Both the position numbers and the translations under genes were made by a program. DNA of 64,000 nucleotides, from positions 1 to 64,000 of the forward strand of contig NZ_JAAUOE010000026.1 in the NCBI RefSeq assembly GCF_017114915.1, in the 5' to 3' direction. The DNA comes from Pseudomonas frederiksbergensis. Its GTDB lineage: Bacteria; Pseudomonadota; Gammaproteobacteria; Pseudomonadales; Pseudomonadaceae. The notes under the pieces were generated by a model that had not been told where the DNA came from, did no database searches, and worked only from the letters and a program-made list of their open reading frames with translations. Below, in pieces: positions 8,023 through 16,841 of this stretch (its first letter is position 1; every line of letters begins with the position of its first letter).

Positions 8023-9672
8023 ATGTTGAAGTTTAAAACCGTGCGCCCCGAGTGGGTGACGTTGGTTGCCAGTGCCTTTCTATTGGCAGGGTTCAATTCA
8101 GTTCTCTGGCAACACCTCTTCGATATCACCGCGGCAGACGGTCAAGGCATCGTCTTGCGTGTCGCGTTCGGGGTGATGATCCTGGCGGCCTTCAACATTG
8201 TCCTGACCTTGCTGGCATTCCGGCCGGTGATGAAACCCGTATTGACGCTGATCTTTTTGATCAGTGCCGGCGTGGCGTATTTCATGAGCCAATACGGTGT
8301 ACTGATCGACGCCGGCATGTTTCGTAACTTCGCCGAAACCAATGCCACGGAAGTACGCGACTTACTCTCGCTGAAGTTGTTTGTTTATATCGCGCTGCTC
8401 GGAGTCTTGCCGTCGTGGTTGTTGTGGAAAATCCCGGTTGACTACCGTCGCTGGCACCGTGAGTTATTAAGTAAAGGGCTGGTGAGTGTCGCGTCGGTCG
8501 CGGTGATTGGCGGTGTCGCATTGGTCAACTATCAAGGCCTGTCGTCGTTGTTTCGCAATCACCACGAGTTGCGCTTGATGGTGGTGCCGAGCAACTACAT
8601 CGGCGCTTCGGTCGGTTATTTGCGTGAACAAGTGGTGTCAGCACGGCAGCCCTTCGTCAAACTCGGTGAAGATGCCCGGAAAAACCCGGTCTGGCAGGTC
8701 CACGGCCGTAAATCCCTGACGGTACTGGTGGTGGGCGAAAGCGCCCGGGCCGAGAACTTCGGCATCCTGGGTTATGACCGCGACACCACGCCGACACTGG
8801 ATAAGGAAGCCGGCCTGATTGCCTTCACCGATGTGCATTCCTGCGGAACGGAAACGGCGGTGTCGGTGCCCTGCATGTTCTCCAACATGGGCCGCAAGGA
8901 TTACAACGCCAGCAAGGCGAAAAATGAGGAAGGTTTGCTGGACGTGCTCAAACACGCGGGTTTCGAAGTGATCTGGCGGGATAACCAGTCAGGCTGCAAA
9001 GGCACCTGCGATCGGGTCACTGTCGACGACGTGAGTAATCTGAAAGACCCAGTGCTGTGCGCCAACAGCGAGTGTCGCGATGAAATTCTCCTGCAAGGTT
9101 TGCAGCATTTCATCGACACGCTGGATAAAGACACGGTGCTGGTGTTGCACCAAATGGGTAGCCACGGTCCGGAATACTTCAAGCGCTACCCGAAAGAATA
9201 CGAACACTTCACGCCGGTGTGTGAAAGCAATGCGCTGAACAATTGCAGCCGCGAAAGCATCGTCAATGGCTACGACAACACGTTGGTCTACACCGACCAT
9301 GTACTGTCGACCCTGATCGACCTGTTGCGCGGCAACCAGGACAAAGTCGATACCGCGATGCTTTATCTGTCGGACCACGGCGAATCCCTGGGCGAATACA
9401 ACCTGTTCCTGCATGGCACGCCTTACCTGCTGGCGCCGGAACAACAGAAGCATGTCGCGATGCTGGCGTGGTTCTCCGACAGCTATCAAAAGTCGTTTTC
9501 GGTGGACACCCATTGCCTGCAACTGAGTCGTGAAAAGCCCTTGAGCCAGGACAACCTGTTCCATTCGATGCTTGGTCTGCTGGAGGTCAACAGCCAAGTC
9601 TATAACCCCGAACTGGACATGTTCGCCGGATGCCGCGGTGCCGTGATCGACGGTGTGCTGGCCAAAAAATGA
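8023..9672 (+). CDS. eptA: Lipid A phosphoethanolamine transferase
   Basis: A 549-residue protein with five N-terminal membrane segments (about residues 10-175) and a periplasmic alkaline-phosphatase-fold domain. It transfers phosphoethanolamine from phosphatidylethanolamine to lipid A phosphates, which lowers the negative surface charge and protects against cationic peptides such as polymyxin. Visible features: GESARAEN (zinc-binding Glu), CGTETAVSVPCMFS with the probable nucleophile Thr278, LYLSDHGESLGE, and the expected disulfide cysteines. CCAGGAAC precedes the ATG. I looked for a PmrA-type box upstream and saw only one weak half-site. It stands as a single gene. Confidence 0.93.
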   Translation: MLKFKTVRPEWVTLVASAFLLAGFNSVLWQHLFDITAADGQGIVLRVAFGVMILAAFNIVLTLLAFRPVMKPVLTLIFLISAGVAYFMSQYGVLIDAGMFRNFAETNATEVRDLLSLKLFVYIALLGVLPSWLLWKIPVDYRRWHRELLSKGLVSVASVAVIGGVALVNYQGLSSLFRNHHELRLMVVPSNYIGASVGYLREQVVSARQPFVKLGEDARKNPVWQVHGRKSLTVLVVGESARAENFGILGYDRDTTPTLDKEAGLIAFTDVHSCGTETAVSVPCMFSNMGRKDYNASKAKNEEGLLDVLKHAGFEVIWRDNQSGCKGTCDRVTVDDVSNLKDPVLCANSECRDEILLQGLQHFIDTLDKDTVLVLHQMGSHGPEYFKRYPKEYEHFTPVCESNALNNCSRESIVNGYDNTLVYTDHVLSTLIDLLRGNQDKVDTAMLYLSDHGESLGEYNLFLHGTPYLLAPEQQKHVAMLAWFSDSYQKSFSVDTHCLQLSREKPLSQDNLFHSMLGLLEVNSQVYNPELDMFAGCRGAVIDGVLAKK

Positions 9673-9746
9673 GTGATTCGACCTTTTTTTCACGTAGCGG
9701 CCGCTAACCTGCGGCGCCTGAAACGTCCAGCACGAGCCCATTGCAC

Positions 9747-10409
9747 ATGTCCGCGCAGTCCCCATCCGCCATCGAACTCGAGTTCGCCCGGCGCTACGAT
9801 CAGGAACACGCTCGCGTCTGCCATCAGCCGCGACCGCGTGGCCTGGCGGGGCGTTTGGCGTTCTGGCGCGAAGAGCAACTGGTGCGTAACGCGCTTCAGG
9901 TCGCTGGCGAACCGGGATTGATGCTTGATGTGGCCTGCGGTGCCGGGCGTTTCTGGCCTGTTCTGGCCGAGCATGCGAACCGGGTGATCCTCGCGGCCGA
10001 TCCGTCTCAGGACATGCTCGATCACGCCCGCACCCACCACCCGCAGAACCTGCTCAAACGGGTCAAGACCTTTCAGAGTTCAGCCTTCACCATCGGCTTG
10101 TCGGCGAATGCGGTTGACTGCATTTTTTGCCTGCAGCTGTTTCAACGCATCGTCAGTCCCGAGCATCGGCTGGCCATGCTGGGCGAGTTCCACCGGGTCG
10201 GTCGCGATACGGTGATTGTGGCGGTGCGGGTTGATGGGCATTTCAAGCTCCGGCGATCGGACGTGGAGGGCGCACAGGTCCAGCCACAGGCCAGCAAGGC
10301 CGAGCTCGAGGCCGAGTTCCGGCAGGCGGGTTTCTGTGTGCTCAGCCATCAGGACTTCCTGCCGGGCTGCACGCGGATGCGGGTCTACGTGTTGCGTAAG
10401 GGCAGCTAG
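9747..10409 (+). CDS. Class I SAM-dependent methyltransferase
   Basis: A 220-residue protein with a Rossmann-type methyltransferase core: LMLDVACGAGRFWPVL is motif I (SAM-binding glycines, about residue 60), followed by VILAADPSQDML (acidic ribose-binding loop). The start is the ATG at 9747 (MSAQSPSAIELEF); a TTG six bases upstream is a less likely alternative. No clear Shine-Dalgarno site is visible, and the gene lies 74 bases after eptA. The substrate is unknown. Confidence 0.8.
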   Translation: MSAQSPSAIELEFARRYDQEHARVCHQPRPRGLAGRLAFWREEQLVRNALQVAGEPGLMLDVACGAGRFWPVLAEHANRVILAADPSQDMLDHARTHHPQNLLKRVKTFQSSAFTIGLSANAVDCIFCLQLFQRIVSPEHRLAMLGEFHRVGRDTVIVAVRVDGHFKLRRSDVEGAQVQPQASKAELEAEFRQAGFCVLSHQDFLPGCTRMRVYVLRKGS

Positions 10410-10532
10410 TCTTCACTTGTCAGACCATTCTTGCGGTCCGGTAGGCATTTTCGCTAAAGCTCTTGTTCAGTGGATGCGCGGAAATCGCCGGGGGCGATAT
10501 ATACTGCGCGCCATTCTTCAAGGGAGAGCCGT

Positions 10533-11666
10533 GTGGCCATCGATATTCACTGGATTCGCGACAACGATAGCCTCGGTCAGTTTTGCGCCGAGTGGCAGCA
10601 GCTGCCATTCGTTGCCCTCGACACCGAATTCATGCGGGTCGACACTTTTTACCCGATCGCCGGCCTGCTGCAGATCGGCGATGGCGTACGCGCTTACCTG
10701 ATTGACCCACTGACCATCGACAACTGGCAGCCCCTGGCCGCGTTGCTGGAAAACCCGGCCGTGGTCAAGGTCCTGCATGCGTGCAGCGAAGACCTCGAAG
10801 TTCTGCTGCGCCTGACTGGCAGCCTGCCGGCGCCGTTGTTCGACACCCAACTGGCCGCCGCTTATCTGAACCTGGGTTTTTCCATGGGGTATTCGCGGCT
10901 GGTGCAGGAGGTGCTCGGTATCGATCTGCCCAAGGGCGAGACCCGTTCCGACTGGCTGCAACGTCCACTGTCCGACACTCAGATCAGCTACGCCGCCGAA
11001 GATGCCTTGCACTTGGCGGAAGTTTTCGTACAGCTGCGCCCGAAACTTTCCGACGAAAAATACGCCTGGGTCCTGGAAGACGGTGCCGAGCTGGTCGCCA
11101 ATCTGCGTCGCGAAGTAGATCCGTACGAGGTCTATCGCGATGCCAAACTGGCCTGGAAGCTGTCCCGCGCCCAACTCGCCGTGTTGCGTGAACTTTGCGC
11201 CTGGCGTGAGACGCAGGCCCGTGCCCGTGATCTGCCGCGCAACCGCATTATTCGTGAACATTCCCTGTGGCCGTTGGCGCGCACGCAGCCGGACAACCTC
11301 GGCGCGTTGGCGAAAATCGAAGACATGCACCCGCGCACCGTGCGTCAGGACGGCGAATTTCTGCTTGATCTGATCAAGCGCTCTGGCAGTGTACCGCCAG
11401 ATCAATGGCCGCCGGCGGTGCCGGAGCCGTTGCCGGTGGAAGCCGCTGCGCTGGTCAAACAGCTGCGCGCCATCGGTCAGGCCGAAGCCGAGCGCCTGAA
11501 CATTGCGCCGGAACTGATGCTGCGCAAGAAAACCCTGGAAACGCTGCTCAAGAGCGGCTTCCCCAATGGTCCTTACCAATTGCCTGATTCGCTGCGTGGC
11601 TGGCGCCGCGAATTGATGGGCCAGACGCTGCTCGACAGCCTGGCCACCGCCGGAGAACAGCCTTGA
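10533..11666 (+). CDS. rnd: Ribonuclease D
   Basis: A 377-residue 3'-5' exoribonuclease, close to the usual RNase D length. The DEDD catalytic set is visible: ALDTEFMR (D and E), LHACSEDLEVLL (D) and the C-terminal YAAEDALHLAEV (D with Tyr), followed by an HRDC domain (about residues 208-288, containing LPRNRIIREHSLWPLAR). RNase D trims tRNA and other small RNA 3' ends. The start is GTG at 10533, placed by the good Shine-Dalgarno AGGGAGAG 4 bases upstream and by the conserved N-terminus AIDIHWI. It overlaps the next gene by four bases. Confidence 0.94.
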   Translation: MAIDIHWIRDNDSLGQFCAEWQQLPFVALDTEFMRVDTFYPIAGLLQIGDGVRAYLIDPLTIDNWQPLAALLENPAVVKVLHACSEDLEVLLRLTGSLPAPLFDTQLAAAYLNLGFSMGYSRLVQEVLGIDLPKGETRSDWLQRPLSDTQISYAAEDALHLAEVFVQLRPKLSDEKYAWVLEDGAELVANLRREVDPYEVYRDAKLAWKLSRAQLAVLRELCAWRETQARARDLPRNRIIREHSLWPLARTQPDNLGALAKIEDMHPRTVRQDGEFLLDLIKRSGSVPPDQWPPAVPEPLPVEAAALVKQLRAIGQAEAERLNIAPELMLRKKTLETLLKSGFPNGPYQLPDSLRGWRRELMGQTLLDSLATAGEQP

Positions 11667-11956
11667 AACGTATTTGCTCCATTTATCGAAGCTCGAAGAA
11701 AAACGAGATGTACCTCTATGTGCTCAAAAGCGATGCCTTGGAGCGCGTGCCTGAACCCCTGATGGCGGCTTTCGGCAAAGCCATCCACGCGTTCGATCTG
11801 GTGCTGACGCCAGAGCGCAAGCTGTCGCGCGAAGACATCACCGTGGTGCTGGAAAACCTCGACAAGCAGGGCTACCACTTGCAAATGCCGCCGGCCGAGG
11901 ACGAGTACATCGAGCACTTGCCCGAAGAATTGCTGCGCCGCAACGACCCGATGTAA
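11663..11956 (+). CDS. ycgL: YcgL-domain protein
   Basis: A 97-residue YcgL-family protein: CSIYRSSKKNEMYLYVLK at the N-terminus and the conserved stretch GYHLQMPPAEDEYIEHL near the end. The function of the family is not established. Translation most likely starts at TTG 11663, overlapping the rnd stop as TTGA, which points to translational coupling. The rnd-ycgL order is, to my knowledge, common in Pseudomonas. Confidence 0.9.
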   Translation: MKRICSIYRSSKKNEMYLYVLKSDALERVPEPLMAAFGKAIHAFDLVLTPERKLSREDITVVLENLDKQGYHLQMPPAEDEYIEHLPEELLRRNDPM

Positions 11957-11964
11957 TCGGCAAA

Positions 11965-11986
11965 AAAGGCTCTGTTCAGAGCCTTT
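11965..11986 (+). terminator. Rho-independent terminator after rnd-ycgL
   Basis: AAAGGCTCTG, a TTC loop and AGAGCCTTT form a short, nearly perfect hairpin nine bases after the ycgL stop, with an A-run on the left and T-run on the right. Confidence 0.7.
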
Positions 11987-12077
11987 AGGAAACACTGGAA
12001 TGATTTTGGCGATGGCCAGGGCGATGGAGTGATGCTCCGTCGGCGGCCGTCTGCACTGTTTTTGAAAGGTTTGAACC

Positions 12078-13010
12078 ATGCGCGTTCTGATTGCTGAACA
12101 CGACCACGCTGTATATGCCCAACTGTTGCGTCAGGTAGCGCCTGATCTGGAGGTACTGACCAGCGGTGACTCCGCCGAACTGGCCCGCCAGGCCGCCGAT
12201 TGCCAGGTATGGCTCGGCCAGCCGGATCTGCTGGCGACGCTGTTGCGTCAGGGCCACCTGCCTGCATGGCTGCAGTCGACCTGGGCCGGCATCACGCCGC
12301 TGCTGGCCGACGGCTTGCCACGGCACTATCGCCTGACGCGCGCGGTAGGGATTTTCGGTCAGCTCATGGCTGAATACGTGCTGACTTACATGCTCGGTCA
12401 CGAGCGCGAAGTCCTGGCGCGACTGGTCAGCCAGGTCGAGCGCAAGTGGGACAACCGCCAGTGTCAAAGCCTGGCAGGGCGCAAGGTGTTGATCGTCGGC
12501 ACCGGTGACATCGGTCAGACGGTGGCGCAGTTCCTGCTGCCGTTTGGCGTCGAGTTATATGGCATCGCCAGCACCGCCCGGGAGCAGGCGCCGTTTGTTG
12601 AAGTCGGCGCGCTGAGCGACTTGCCGCGTCTGGTCGGTGAGGCGGATTACGTGATTAATCTGCTACCGAACACCCCGAATACGCACGATTTGTATGACGC
12701 AGCCCTGTTCAAGCAGTTCAAGCCGACCGGGTTGTTCATCAACGCCGGGCGTGGCGTGGCGGTGGTCGATGCGGACCTGGTGCAAGCCTTGAAGGAAGGG
12801 CATCTGGCCGGGGCCGTGATCGACGTCTGCCGTCAGGAGCCGCTGCCGCAACGTCATCCGTTCTGGACCGCGTGGGGCCTGCTGCTGACCGGCCACAGCT
12901 CGGCACCGACCTCGCCACCGATGATGGCGAAGCTGTTTGTCGAGAACCTGCGGGCGTATCAGGCGGGCGAAGCGTTGCGTGGGGAAGTGGATTTCGCGCG
13001 CGGGTATTGA
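12078..13010 (+). CDS. D-isomer-specific 2-hydroxyacid dehydrogenase, GhrA-like
   Basis: A 310-residue NAD(P)-dependent dehydrogenase. The Rossmann motif VLIVGTGDIGQTVAQFL lies near residue 140. Catalytic residues are recognisable as Arg in FINAGRGVAVVD, Glu in CRQEPLPQRHPFW and His in LTGHSSAPTS. The length and the C-terminal pattern fit the GhrA branch, which reduces glyoxylate and hydroxypyruvate; the substrate here is inferred. GAAAGG precedes the ATG. It is followed by a copy of the ~110 bp palindromic repeat. Confidence 0.87.
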   Translation: MRVLIAEHDHAVYAQLLRQVAPDLEVLTSGDSAELARQAADCQVWLGQPDLLATLLRQGHLPAWLQSTWAGITPLLADGLPRHYRLTRAVGIFGQLMAEYVLTYMLGHEREVLARLVSQVERKWDNRQCQSLAGRKVLIVGTGDIGQTVAQFLLPFGVELYGIASTAREQAPFVEVGALSDLPRLVGEADYVINLLPNTPNTHDLYDAALFKQFKPTGLFINAGRGVAVVDADLVQALKEGHLAGAVIDVCRQEPLPQRHPFWTAWGLLLTGHSSAPTSPPMMAKLFVENLRAYQAGEALRGEVDFARGY

Positions 13011-13022
13011 ATTCACGCCAAT

Positions 13023-13131
13023 GATCGTTCCCACGCTCCGCGTGGGAATGCATCCCGTGACGCTCTGCGTCACATCGAAGCGGAACGCGGAGCGTCCCTG
13101 GCGGCATTCCCACGCAGAGCGTGGGAATGCT
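13023..13131. repeat. Composite palindromic repeat, copy 1
   Basis: About 110 bases starting gatcgttcccacgct, with an outer pair of CCCACGC/GCGTGGG hairpins at each end and inner gacgctctgcgtc-type hairpins. Copies lie at 16721-16832 (in the opposite orientation), 43529-43635 and 60274-60382. It sits between the convergent dehydrogenase and nitroreductase genes. Confidence 0.85.
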
Positions 13132-13143
13132 CGGTGTTGTTGG

Positions 13144-13737
13144 TTAGAAAGTGAAATCACCCTCGGCCGCCAACTCGCTCAGCGGACGACGCGGGCTTGG
13201 CTCTTCGCGTGCTTGCAGGTACTCGGCCAGCGTCGCCTTGTCACCCAGCTTGCCGATCGCCACGGCGGCATGCAGCGCGTAGCCTTCAGGAATATTCAGC
13301 GCCTTGCGGGTCAGCTCCTGGTCGAAACCGGCCATGCCGTGGGTGTGCCAGCCGCTGATGCTTGCTTGAAGTGCCAGGTGGCCCCAGGCCGAACCGGTGT
13401 CGAAGGTGTGCCACAGCGCCGGAGTTTCTTCGGTGGCGCCGGGTACCGCGAAGGTGGTTTTCGAGATCACGATCACCAGCGCCGAGGCGTGCTGCGCCCA
13501 GCTGCGGTTGAACTCGTTCAGCAGGCCCAGGTAACGCTCCCAGTTCGGCGTGTCGCGACGCGCATAGAGAAACCGCCAAGGTTGCGAGTTGTAAGCCGAT
13601 GGCGCCCAGCGGGCGGCTTCGAAGAAGCTCAGCAGGGTCTCTTCGGGGATGGTTTCGCCGGTGAAGGCGCGGGGCGACCAGCGATCGGTAAACTGCGGGT
13701 GAATGGCGTAGTCGGCAACGCGTGGATTAGCACTCAT
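13144..13737 (-). CDS. Nitroreductase-family oxidoreductase
   Basis: A 197-residue flavin-dependent nitroreductase-fold protein. FTDRWSPRAFTGETIPEETL, AARWAPSAYNSQPWRFLYARR (FMN-binding) and the C-terminal AVAIGKLGDKATL are typical of the family, which reduces nitro, quinone or related compounds with NAD(P)H. The frame runs further upstream, but the ATG at 13737 has AAGGAA at a good distance and a conserved N-terminus. It is convergent with the dehydrogenase gene. The physiological substrate is unknown. Confidence 0.88.
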   Translation of the reverse strand: MSANPRVADYAIHPQFTDRWSPRAFTGETIPEETLLSFFEAARWAPSAYNSQPWRFLYARRDTPNWERYLGLLNEFNRSWAQHASALVIVISKTTFAVPGATEETPALWHTFDTGSAWGHLALQASISGWHTHGMAGFDQELTRKALNIPEGYALHAAVAIGKLGDKATLAEYLQAREEPSPRRPLSELAAEGDFTF

Positions 13738-13903
13738 CAAGAGATTCCTTGCTACGTTTGAAAGTGAGGGACGACGCAAAACCCTACTGGGCGACGCAAG
13801 AACTGACAAGTGCCGTTGTACCGGCAGTCGCCAATGCTTGGCCCGCCGGTGCCTTGGCACTAGACTGGCGGCCTTTTCACCACCTGATGTTGATGCTTGA
13901 GCC

Positions 13904-14353
13904 ATGGCCGCCAAAGTCGAACCGTTCTGGATACGCAAAACCCTCGATCAACTCGATCAGGAGGAATGGGAGTCGCTGTGCGACGGCTGTGGCCTGTGCT
14001 GCCTGCAAAAGCTCGAGGATGAAGACGACAACGCCGTCTATTACACGCGCATCGCCTGCAAGTTGCTGGACCTCAAAACCTGTCAGTGCACCGATTACCC
14101 CAACCGCCGCGACTTTGTTCCCGATTGCATCCAGCTCACGCCGGGCAAGGCCGACGAGTTCAAATGGCTGCCGCCGACCTGCGGTTATCGACTGGTCAGC
14201 GAAGGCAAGGACCTGCCGCTCTGGCATCACCTGGTGTGCGGTGATCGCGATGCGGTGCATCACGAACGTATTTCCCAGTCCGGGCGCATGCTCGCCGAAG
14301 GCAGCGTGGCCGAAGATGATTGGGAAGACCATCTGATTTTCCGCGCGGGTTAA
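13904..14353 (+). CDS. ycgN: YcgN (UPF0260) cysteine-rich protein
   Basis: A 149-residue protein of the YcgN/UPF0260 family. The signature CDGCGLCCLQKLED (about residues 27-40), a second cysteine group CKLLDLKTCQCTDYPNR and a third CGYR..C region suggest bound metal, probably zinc or Fe-S. Its function is not established. It is divergent from the nitroreductase gene and is followed 36 bases later by the gluzincin-like gene on the same strand. Confidence 0.92.
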   Translation: MAAKVEPFWIRKTLDQLDQEEWESLCDGCGLCCLQKLEDEDDNAVYYTRIACKLLDLKTCQCTDYPNRRDFVPDCIQLTPGKADEFKWLPPTCGYRLVSEGKDLPLWHHLVCGDRDAVHHERISQSGRMLAEGSVAEDDWEDHLIFRAG

Positions 14354-14389
14354 GCGTCCGCCGTTTTAGCGTTTCACCAAGGAGTGTGT

Positions 14390-15619
14390 ATGGCGGTGGG
14401 AGTGCGGCGGGCGTTGGCTGTCGGGCTGCTGGCCCTGAGTTCGTCCGTGTGGGCGGCGAAGAAAGTCGATCTGGATTATCACGTGCGCCTGTTGCCGCAA
14501 AGCGATCAGGCCGAAGTGCGCCTGACCCTGGCTCAAGGCTCGGCGGTGCGCAGTCTGGATTTCGACTTGGGCGACGGCAGTCACTACAGCGATTTCAAGG
14601 CCGACGGCCAATGGCAGCTCACACCGGGCATGCAGGCCCGTGGTGTCTGGCGCCCGGCCGCCGACCAGGCCAGCCTGACCTACCGCGTGCGCATCAGCCA
14701 TGGGCGCAAGAGCGGCAGCTTCGACACGCGCATGACGCCAACGTGGGCGCTGATGCGTGGCGACGACCTGGTGCCCGCGGCCAGGCTCGATCAGCAGGAC
14801 GGCATTGAGCTGGTGTCACGCCTTGAATTCGAATTGCCCTCTGGCTGGAAAAGCGTCGAAACCGCCTGGCCGCGGATCGGCAAAAACAAGTTCCGCATCG
14901 ATAATGTCTCGCGACTGTTCGACCGTCCCACTGGCTGGGTGATCGCCGGCCACCTCGGCAGCCGTCGCACGCGGCTGGGGGAAACCGAAGTCACCGTCGC
15001 CTCGCCCCAAGGCCAGGGCATGCGTCGCATGGACGTGCTGACGCTGCTGACGTTTGTCTGGCCGCAAGTGCAGGCGGTGTTTCCCCGTCACCCCAGCAAG
15101 TTGCTGATCGTCGGCGCCAATGATCCGATGTGGCGTGGCAGCCTGGCCGCGCACGAATCGATCTACCTCAATAGCCGCCTGCCGCTGGTCAGCGAAAGCG
15201 GCACCAGTGCCTTGGTGCGCGAATTGGCTCAGGTGTTCGGGCGGATCAACGACAGCCAGCGCAGCGACTGGATCGGCGAAGGGTTTGCCGAGTATTACGC
15301 CATCGAACTGGTGCGCCGCGCGGGCGGCATGGGCGATGAGCGGTATGAGAGCTTGCAGGGAAAATTGGCCAGGGACAGCCAGAAAGTCACGACCCTGCTC
15401 GGAGAGCAGATCAACCCGGCGCAGGTAGCCAAAGCGGTGGTGTTGCTGCAGGAGCTGGATCGCGAGATTCGCCTGAAGACCCGCAACAAACGCTCGCTGG
15501 ATGATGTATTGCGTGGGGCGATGCGTTTGGAGAGTGTCGATACCAAGCAATTCGTTCAGCTCAGTGAGAGCGTCATTGGCGAGTCTTCCAAAGTGCTTGA
15601 TACCGGGTTGCTTCAGTAA
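14390..15619 (+). CDS. Secreted gluzincin-fold (M1/M61-like) protein with degenerate active site
   Basis: A 409-residue protein with a signal peptide (cleavage near SSVWA-A, residue about 23), an N-terminal beta-rich domain and a C-terminal gluzincin-like domain. Where an HExxH zinc motif is expected the sequence reads RELAQ (residues 277-281), and 15 residues later WIGEGFAEYYA matches the WLNEGFAEY segment that carries the third zinc ligand in M1/M61 peptidases. Both histidines are therefore replaced, so peptidase activity is unlikely. AAGGAG 5 bases upstream supports the ATG at 14390. It is probably co-transcribed with ycgN. The family assignment is from the motif pattern only. Confidence 0.75.
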   Translation: MAVGVRRALAVGLLALSSSVWAAKKVDLDYHVRLLPQSDQAEVRLTLAQGSAVRSLDFDLGDGSHYSDFKADGQWQLTPGMQARGVWRPAADQASLTYRVRISHGRKSGSFDTRMTPTWALMRGDDLVPAARLDQQDGIELVSRLEFELPSGWKSVETAWPRIGKNKFRIDNVSRLFDRPTGWVIAGHLGSRRTRLGETEVTVASPQGQGMRRMDVLTLLTFVWPQVQAVFPRHPSKLLIVGANDPMWRGSLAAHESIYLNSRLPLVSESGTSALVRELAQVFGRINDSQRSDWIGEGFAEYYAIELVRRAGGMGDERYESLQGKLARDSQKVTTLLGEQINPAQVAKAVVLLQELDREIRLKTRNKRSLDDVLRGAMRLESVDTKQFVQLSESVIGESSKVLDTGLLQ

Positions 15620-15626
15620 TACCGCC

Positions 15627-15700
15627 TTCGCGGGCAAGCCTCGCTCCTACAGGTTGTGGCGATCGCGTTATTGTCCGTAGGAGCGAGGCTTGCCCGCGAA
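15627..15700. repeat. REPIN (paired REP elements)
   Basis: Two inverted copies of a REP unit (ttcgcgggcaagcctcgctc and its complement) separated by about 25 bases, placed between the convergent gluzincin-like and DUF2892 genes. This is the usual Pseudomonas REPIN layout. Confidence 0.85.
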
Positions 15701-15730
15701 GAGCCCCTGAGCCTCACCGCAAATTCCGGC

Positions 15731-16108
15731 TCAAACCCCGGCTTTCGGCGACTTCAAAGAATCATTCCCGGTCACGGTGGCGGTTTTGGTCGCCGCCTCG
15801 GCATTCGCCTTCAACCGGCTCAATTCTTCCCCGGCCCGCTCGATCCTGGCCCGCACGTTGTTCATATCCTGACGGCTCTTTTCCAGAAGGCTTTTCGCCG
15901 AACTGTGCCCGGTAATACCACGCGCCAGCGCCACGCCGCCAATCGCCACTTGAATCAACCCGAACACACCCCCGCGCCGCAGGCCCTTGCCGACCATCAC
16001 CACGCCACCGGCCAGGGAGCCGATGCGCTCCCAACCCTGGACGTTCTGTTCGGGCTGAGTCTGGAACGGGGTGGATTCGATGCGCTCTACGCGTTTGAGG
16101 TCGCTCAT
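15731..16108 (-). CDS. DUF2892-type membrane protein
   Basis: A 125-residue protein. Residues about 25-65 (WERIGSLAGGVVMVGKGLRR, then a hydrophobic stretch with GLIQVAIGGVALARG) match the YgaP-like DUF2892 double membrane segment. The C-terminal part (LLEKSRQDMNNVRARIERAGEELSRLKANAEA) is a predicted coiled coil, probably cytoplasmic. The function is unknown. It stands alone between a REPIN and the SpoU methylase gene. Confidence 0.78.
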   Translation of the reverse strand: MSDLKRVERIESTPFQTQPEQNVQGWERIGSLAGGVVMVGKGLRRGGVFGLIQVAIGGVALARGITGHSSAKSLLEKSRQDMNNVRARIERAGEELSRLKANAEAATKTATVTGNDSLKSPKAGV

Positions 16109-16188
16109 GATCTGTCTCCAGGCTTCAAGAATGGATAATTAAGCTGACTGCCGAGGCGCAGGGCTCGTTCCATCGGATGTGCGGTGAT

Positions 16189-16659
16189 TCAGCGGAATTT
16201 CGGGCCCGAGCGGGTGTTGTTGCCCTTGGCCATGCGGTCGTACAGCACGACGTTGACGGTGGCCGCCAGGTTCATGCAGCCAGTGGTCGGAATGTAGACC
16301 ACGTCTTCGCACCACTCGCGAATCTCTTTGTCCAGCGAGCCGTCTTCGGGGCCGAAGATGTAGAGGGCGCGATCCGGGTGCGTGTATTCCGGCAGTGAGC
16401 GGGCGCCGTCGACCAGTTCCACAGCGACCGGCACACAGCCCAGGGGCAAGATTTTCTTCAGATCGTCGATGCCGATCAGCGGAATGTCGTAGTGGACTTT
16501 CTTGGTGTCGGTGACGAAATCGGCGGCGCGTTCATAGCGCTTGCCGGTGTAAAACACCGACGCCACGCCGTAGCAGCCGGCGGCGCGCATCACCGAACCG
16601 ACGTTCTCCGGTGATTTGGGGTTATACAAACCAATGCAGCTGTACCGTTTGTCTGCCAC
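16189..16659 (-). CDS. TrmH/SpoU-family RNA methyltransferase
   Basis: A 156-residue SPOUT methyltransferase. The motifs LYNPKSPENVGSVMRAAGCYG (motif 1, with the conserved Asn and Arg), LYIFGPEDGSL (motif 2) and PTTGCMNLAATVNVVLYDR (motif 3) are complete, forming the trefoil knot that binds SAM and methylates tRNA or rRNA ribose. The likely start is GTG at 16659. There is no extra N-terminal RNA-binding domain, so it is a minimal member. The target nucleotide is unknown. Confidence 0.88.
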   Translation of the reverse strand: MADKRYSCIGLYNPKSPENVGSVMRAAGCYGVASVFYTGKRYERAADFVTDTKKVHYDIPLIGIDDLKKILPLGCVPVAVELVDGARSLPEYTHPDRALYIFGPEDGSLDKEIREWCEDVVYIPTTGCMNLAATVNVVLYDRMAKGNNTRSGPKFR

Positions 16660-16720
16660 GAGCGGGGTGCCTTCGGGAAAAAAGCGCGATTATACGGGGA
16701 TTGGGGGGAGGGTGGTCAGT

Positions 16721-16832
16721 GATCATTCCCACGCTCTGCGTGGGAATGCCGCCAGGGACGCTCCGCGTTCCGCTTTCGAATGTGACGCAGAGCGTCACGG
16801 GATGCCTTCCCACGCAGAGCGTGGGAACGATC
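16721..16832. repeat. Composite palindromic repeat, copy 2 (inverted relative to copy 1)
   Basis: The reverse complement of copy 1 aligns to this segment nearly base for base, including the inner gtgacgcagagcgtcac hairpin and both outer CCCACGC/GCGTGGG hairpins. It sits upstream of the SpoU gene and downstream of yajD. Confidence 0.85.
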
Positions 16833-16841
16833 AGTAGGGGG

